Source: JBDHUV01 sp039809365 (GTDB taxonomy: Bacteria > Patescibacteriota > Microgenomatia > Levybacterales > GWA1-39-11). Taken from it: a DNA stretch of 17,586 nucleotides. Below are positions 14,051-17,586 of this stretch, piece after piece. The position numbers were made by a program, and so were the translations under genes. The stretch is from NCBI GenBank assembly GCA_039809365.1, contig JBDHUV010000009.1:1-17586 (forward strand), read 5' to 3'. The notes under the pieces are model-generated. The model did no database searches. It was given only the letters and a program-made list of their open reading frames with translations, and was not told where the DNA came from. Numbering within the stretch: the first letter of the stretch is position 1; every line of letters starts with the position of its first letter.

Positions 14051-14911
14051 ATGGCAACTCGTGATTATTATGAAGTATTAGGCGTACCTAAATCTGCCAC
14101 TGCAGATGAATTAAAGAAAGCATATCGCAAGCTTGCGATGCAGTATCACCCTGATAGAAATAAAACAAAAGAGGCAGAAACTAAATTTAAAGAGATAAAC
14201 GCTGCGTATGAAGTTCTGTCTGATCCTCAAAAAAGACAAACATATGACTCTGTTGGTCATGCTGCGTTCGAAAATGGTGGAGCTGGACAACAAGGAGGCC
14301 CATTTGGAGGATTTGGTGGTGGTCCATTTACCTATACATATAGTACCTCAGGTAATCCGTTTGAAGGAACAGGATATACTGATCCTTTTGAGATTTTTGA
14401 ACAGTTTTTTGGTGGGGCATCGCCTTTTGGGAGGAGAAAACCTGCTTACTCATTGAGAATAGAGTTCATGGATGCGGTGAAAGGCACACAAAAAAAAGTA
14501 ACAATTGATGGGAAATCAAAAACAATTAAAGTTCCTGCAGGCGTACAAACAGGATCAAGAATAAGATTTGATGACTTTGATATTGTAATCGATGTTGCTT
14601 CTCATCCTAAATTCCATCGCGATGGATATGATATTGTAACAATTGAGGAAGTTCCCATGACGATGGTTGCACTAGGAGGTACAAAAGAGGTAGAGACTGT
14701 AGATGGTAAAGTTACATTAAAAATTCCTGCAGGAACTCAGCCAAACGCAGTAATTAGATTAAAAGGAAAAGGGATAAAACAGCTCCAAAAAAACACAAAA
14801 GGAGACCATTTTGTGAAGGTAGTAGTAAAAATCCCTACAAAGCTTACTTCTAAGCAAAAGCAGTTACTTGAGGAGTTTGAGAAAGAGTCAGAAAAAAAGA
14901 AATGGTTCTAG
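14051..14911 (+). CDS. dnaJ: DnaJ-family co-chaperone without zinc finger (class II, CbpA-like)
   Basis: This co-chaperone stimulates DnaK ATP hydrolysis and delivers substrates. The protein is 286 residues from ATG 14051, which begins MATRDYYEVLGV; the earlier in-frame TTG at 14027 lies inside the operator. The J domain (1-70) has the HPD motif at 33-35. A Gly/Phe-rich linker follows (about 77-125), then two C-terminal peptide-binding domains (about 135-210 and 215-275, with 'LKIPAGTQPNAVIRLKGKGI'). The four CxxCxGxG zinc repeats of DnaJ are absent, as in CbpA-type proteins. The first C-terminal domain looks shortened ('VTIDGKSKTIKVPAGVQTG'). It is the only J-protein gene seen here. The CIRCE-like site in front of it suggests common control with hrcA-grpE-dnaK. 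Confidence 0.93.
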   Translation: MATRDYYEVLGVPKSATADELKKAYRKLAMQYHPDRNKTKEAETKFKEINAAYEVLSDPQKRQTYDSVGHAAFENGGAGQQGGPFGGFGGGPFTYTYSTSGNPFEGTGYTDPFEIFEQFFGGASPFGRRKPAYSLRIEFMDAVKGTQKKVTIDGKSKTIKVPAGVQTGSRIRFDDFDIVIDVASHPKFHRDGYDIVTIEEVPMTMVALGGTKEVETVDGKVTLKIPAGTQPNAVIRLKGKGIKQLQKNTKGDHFVKVVVKIPTKLTSKQKQLLEEFEKESEKKKWF

Positions 14912-14967
14912 CCTATAGAATGATCTTTCTCTATTTTCACAGAGACTTTATAACTATACAGTAGATA

Positions 14968-14977
14968 CAGTATACTG
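14968..14977 (+). promoter_or_regulatory. Palindromic -10 region (CAGTATACTG) of the small membrane protein gene
   Basis: TATACT (14971-14976) lies 8 bases before ATG 14985, the same hexamer and spacing as at 1551. It is inside a perfect 10-bp palindrome, CAGTATACTG, which could also be a regulator half-site. The -35 region is weak and no Shine-Dalgarno is visible. The promoter would serve both this gene and the overlapping Clp-like gene. Confidence 0.45.
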
Positions 14978-14984
14978 AGTATAT

Positions 14985-15311
14985 ATGCCGCTTCTGCAGT
15001 ATCCTGTCTATTTGTTAAAGTTTTGGTATATTGATGCTACTGCATTGTTTTTTCATTTCTACAAAGAGATATTCTCATATTGTATTTCTCTTTTTTCAAT
15101 CCAATCGTTAATTTATACATTTTTTAGACCAGTAAAAAATGAGTATAGAAAAGAACTTGTCCTTTTCTCAATTCTTTTTGGTATGGCTGTAAAGTCTGTA
15201 TTACTTATTATCTCGTTTCTTATTATTGGAGTCATCCTTGGAGTTGGAGTAATCATGCTTCTCGCATTTTGGGCATTTCCGTATTTTCTTTATCAGTTAT
15301 TAAGCTTATGA
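14985..15311 (+). CDS. Small membrane protein coupled to the membrane-bound Clp-like ATPase
   Basis: The protein is 108 residues. The N-terminal part (about 5-46) is hydrophobic and rich in aromatic residues, and a polar motif 'FFRPVKNEYRKEL' (47-58) follows. The C-terminal half (about 59-106) is strongly hydrophobic, enough for two membrane passes. It has no enzymatic motif, and no family was recognised with certainty. Its TGA stop overlaps the ATG of the next gene (ATGA at 15308-15311), a sign of translational coupling. Because that next gene encodes a Clp-type ATPase with its own membrane anchor, the two products are likely to act in one membrane complex. This is inference from overlap and topology. 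Confidence 0.75.
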   Translation: MPLLQYPVYLLKFWYIDATALFFHFYKEIFSYCISLFSIQSLIYTFFRPVKNEYRKELVLFSILFGMAVKSVLLIISFLIIGVILGVGVIMLLAFWAFPYFLYQLLSL

Positions 15312-17586
15312 AAGAAGGCAATTATACATATATTTATTACAGGTTTTTTAACAGGAAAAGTATCATTTTTGTTCGTTATTCTATTTTTCTTATCAGTACA
15401 TTCGCTTTATTTTTGAGTATTAATGATTTACAAAGCGCAAAGCTTATTTTAGTAGGATATGCGCTATTTCTGTCAAACGAGTTGTTTATCCATATGAGGC
15501 TTAATAGGATGATTCCTGAAAAAACAGTAGAGGAAGTTACTCCAGATAGTTTAAAGTCTAGTATGTTTTTTAGAACAAGATCTGCGTTTGATAGCACGGT
15601 AGATGGGAAAAGTCTTGCAAAAAAAATTGAACGGTATCCAGAAAACTTATTCTTACTGAATAAAATAAACGGCAGTACAAATGCTCCAGAGATTGAAGTC
15701 TCAAACCAAGAAGTTTTAACAAAAGCATATGCGCTTGTAAAAAGTGTTAAAGGAAAATATATTACTCTTCTGGATTTATTTGCCGCATATATTCTTTTTG
15801 CAGAAGGACAACAACATTTCCTACAGTCAGGAGAGATGGACGAGCAAGACTTTATCAATATTTATTACTGGGCACGTAACTCATATAAAGTAGATGAGAA
15901 AAATGCATTATTTAGACTATCGTTTTATGGAGACGGTGCTTTTGATTTCTTTATTTATGGATGGAATGCAGAATTAAAAAAATATGCTCGGAGTATTACT
16001 GCTTCGGTTCTTGCCAAAAAACACCCTCCGAGTGTAATGGGAAGAGCAAAAGAGTATCAAGATTTTCTTGTTGCCCTCAATAAGGTTGGGTCAAGAAATG
16101 TGTTATTAGTTGGTAATCCAGGGACAGGAAAAACATCATTGGTTGAGTATTTTGCGTATTTATCCCATATGGGTCGTGTTCCTGCCTCTGTTTCACACAT
16201 TCAAGTGTATGAGCTATTTATTGATCGTTTACTTGCAGGAGTGTCTGAAAAAGGACAGTTGGAAGAAAGACTCGTGTTAATAATTGATGAAGTACTTCAT
16301 TCAGGAAATATAGTTTTACTTATTCAAAATATTGAAAATATTTTTGGAGCAGGAGGTTTTAACTTTGATATCTCAGGAACACTCTATGAATATCTTAAAA
16401 ATGGAGGAATAACACTTATCGGGACTACAACGCAGAATGCGTATAAAACACATATTACTCCAAAAGAGGCAGTGTCGAATGTGTTTTCTGTTATAGACTT
16501 CCCAGAACCTGACGATACAAATGCTCTCTTTATGTTATTTGAAAAAATTGGGCAGATAGAGAAACAGTATAGGTGCGAAGTAACATACTCTGCAGTGAAA
16601 GCTCTTGTAGATTACAAAGCAAGTTATTTAACAGATAGATATTTGCCAGGGAAAGCTATAACAATGCTTGAGAGTATTGCCACAGCTCATAATTTACATA
16701 AAAATAAAATCTTGATTACAAAAGAGAGTGTTGAGGATTATATTTCATCTCAGACGCATATTCTGTTAGGAGAACCTACAAAAGAAGAGAAGCAATTACT
16801 GCTAAATTTAGAGTCTGAGTTGCATCAAAGAGTAGTAAGTCAACCTAAAGCAGTAGAGGCGATCGCTTCAGCAATGAGGCGCGTGAGAAGTGGGTTAAAA
16901 ACAGAGAATAGACCAATTGCTGTATTTCTTTTCTTAGGGCCTACTGGTGTAGGAAAAACAGAGACTGCAAAAGCTCTGGCTTCTGTATATTTTGGGAGTA
17001 GCGATAGAATGATCCGGTTAGATATGAGTGAGTATCAGATGCAGGACTCTATCGAGAAATTACTTGGAGAAAGAGTTGGCGGGGCATATGCTGAAAATGC
17101 ATTTACAGAAATAGTTGCTCAAAATCCTTTCTCTCTCATCCTTCTTGATGAATTTGAAAAAGCACATCCACGAATTTTGAATTTATTCCTTCAAGTATTT
17201 GAGGATGGGAGGCTTACCGATAATAAAGGGAGGACAGTTTCTTTCCAAAATTCCATTATTATTGCTACTTCTAACGCAGGAAGTGAGTATATTCGTCAAC
17301 ATACCATAGACTCAGATAATCAGGCCCAGTTTACAAAGCAGCTTCTGGATGTACTTATGCAATCACGTATTTATACTCCAGAGCTTATTAATAGATTTGA
17401 TGAGGTTGTTGTATTCCATTCATTAACAAAAGAAAATTTGTACGAAGTTGCAAGAATTTTATTGCAGGAAGCGTTTGCACCGCTTGCTGAGAAAAATATT
17501 TATATTGACTTTGATGATTTATTAATACAAAAAGTTGTGAATGAGTCATATGATGAACAGTTTGGGGCAAGATCAGTACGGAGATA
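15308..17586 (+). CDS. Membrane-anchored Clp-type double-AAA+ protein with degenerate AAA1, 3'-truncated by the window
   Basis: At least 759 residues are visible before the window ends, just after the sensor-2 motif 'FGARSVRR', so probably under 100 residues are missing. Two hydrophobic segments (about 18-38 and 45-63) place the N-terminus at the membrane. Residues about 132-168 resemble half of a Clp_N repeat. AAA1 keeps Walker A GNPGTGKT (269-276), but the Walker B acidic pair is Q340-N341 in 'VLLIQNIENIFGAGG'. The arginine-finger pair is S390-N391, and the pore loop reads 'GVSEKGQLEER' (311-320) without an aromatic. AAA2 keeps Walker A GPTGVGKT (544-551), Walker B ending D614-E615 and 'TPELINRFDE', but the GYVG pore loop is replaced by 'GERVGGAYAE' (587-596). 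Colinearity with the Clp at 9007 is clear in both modules. It could be a regulatory or adaptor-like paralogue rather than a threading unfoldase. It is coupled by ATGA to the small membrane protein. Confidence 0.85.
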   Translation, partial: MKEGNYTYIYYRFFNRKSIIFVRYSIFLISTFALFLSINDLQSAKLILVGYALFLSNELFIHMRLNRMIPEKTVEEVTPDSLKSSMFFRTRSAFDSTVDGKSLAKKIERYPENLFLLNKINGSTNAPEIEVSNQEVLTKAYALVKSVKGKYITLLDLFAAYILFAEGQQHFLQSGEMDEQDFINIYYWARNSYKVDEKNALFRLSFYGDGAFDFFIYGWNAELKKYARSITASVLAKKHPPSVMGRAKEYQDFLVALNKVGSRNVLLVGNPGTGKTSLVEYFAYLSHMGRVPASVSHIQVYELFIDRLLAGVSEKGQLEERLVLIIDEVLHSGNIVLLIQNIENIFGAGGFNFDISGTLYEYLKNGGITLIGTTTQNAYKTHITPKEAVSNVFSVIDFPEPDDTNALFMLFEKIGQIEKQYRCEVTYSAVKALVDYKASYLTDRYLPGKAITMLESIATAHNLHKNKILITKESVEDYISSQTHILLGEPTKEEKQLLLNLESELHQRVVSQPKAVEAIASAMRRVRSGLKTENRPIAVFLFLGPTGVGKTETAKALASVYFGSSDRMIRLDMSEYQMQDSIEKLLGERVGGAYAENAFTEIVAQNPFSLILLDEFEKAHPRILNLFLQVFEDGRLTDNKGRTVSFQNSIIIATSNAGSEYIRQHTIDSDNQAQFTKQLLDVLMQSRIYTPELINRFDEVVVFHSLTKENLYEVARILLQEAFAPLAEKNIYIDFDDLLIQKVVNESYDEQFGARSVRR

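Noticed and set aside
14915..14939. Possible terminator after dnaJ (ATAGA ... TCTAT followed by TTTTC)
   Set aside because: The stem is only five AT-rich pairs with a poor T-run; too weak to call.
15376..15858. A 160-codon open frame on the minus strand
   Set aside because: It is antisense to the membrane Clp-like gene, whose + frame is open from 15308 to the window end with clear AAA+ motifs. The minus-strand translation shows no recognisable domain.
16286..16294. 'IIDEV' in the membrane Clp read as an intact Walker B motif of AAA1
   Set aside because: Gap-free alignment with the Clp at 9007 places this segment on the helix 'SVIQEV' before Walker B. The true Walker B position is the later 'VLLIQN'.
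1..17586. UGA recoding, as in Gracilibacteria or Absconditabacteria
   Set aside because: TGA ends the cohesin gene and the small membrane protein gene at sensible points, and no conserved domain is interrupted by in-frame TGA.

Overview
The window is about 17.6 kb of AT-rich, compactly coded bacterial DNA with every gene on the + strand. TGA is used as a normal stop (at 2149 and 15311), so the standard bacterial code applies and recoded Gracilibacteria-type lineages are excluded. The gene set suggests a Candidate Phyla Radiation (Patescibacteria) bacterium, probably Microgenomates. The reasons are a two-membrane-segment T4SS-type pilin next to a VirB6/TrbL-like protein, secreted proteins with an N-terminal 'VPITL...QNQDNRQ' anchor followed by Pro/Ser/Thr linkers and a dockerin, a very short HrcA, and starts that mostly lack Shine-Dalgarno sites. 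The phylum call is inference from remembered family features, not from a search.

Region 1 (1-2924) encodes cell-surface proteins. They are a 5'-truncated dockerin protein, a membrane-anchored single-cohesin protein, and a cysteine-rich secreted protein that shares its N-terminal anchor with the dockerin protein.

Region 2 (2968-6149) is the heat-shock operon hrcA-grpE-dnaK. It is driven by a clear promoter (TTGACA-N17-TATCAT) overlapped by a degenerate CIRCE operator.

Region 3 (6221-8958) holds a T4SS-type pilin and a large polytopic VirB6/TrbL-like protein with a long cytoplasmic repeat-containing tail. No VirB4/VirD4 ATPase is present in the window.

Region 4 (9007-14911) encodes a ClpA/ClpC-type double-AAA+ unfoldase with unusual Pro/Gln-rich tails and an insertion in AAA2, a membrane-tethered subtilisin-like protease, and a zinc-finger-less DnaJ. 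The dnaJ start is preceded by a second CIRCE-like site at exactly the same distance as at hrcA.

Region 5 (14985-17586, runs off the end) is a translationally coupled pair: a small membrane protein overlapping by ATGA a second, membrane-anchored Clp-type double-AAA+ protein. Its first ATPase module has lost the Walker B acidic pair and the arginine fingers, and both of its pore loops are altered.

Read together, the locus places the cytosolic chaperone system (HrcA-regulated DnaK/GrpE/DnaJ) around a set of envelope proteins and two divergent Clp machines. The most novel candidate is the small membrane protein plus membrane-bound pseudo-Clp pair, possibly a membrane-tethered regulator or partner of the canonical Clp encoded 3 kb upstream. 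That functional link is inference from gene order and sequence. No tRNA, rRNA, CRISPR array or insertion sequence was seen. No gene-free stretch exceeds 100 bases.
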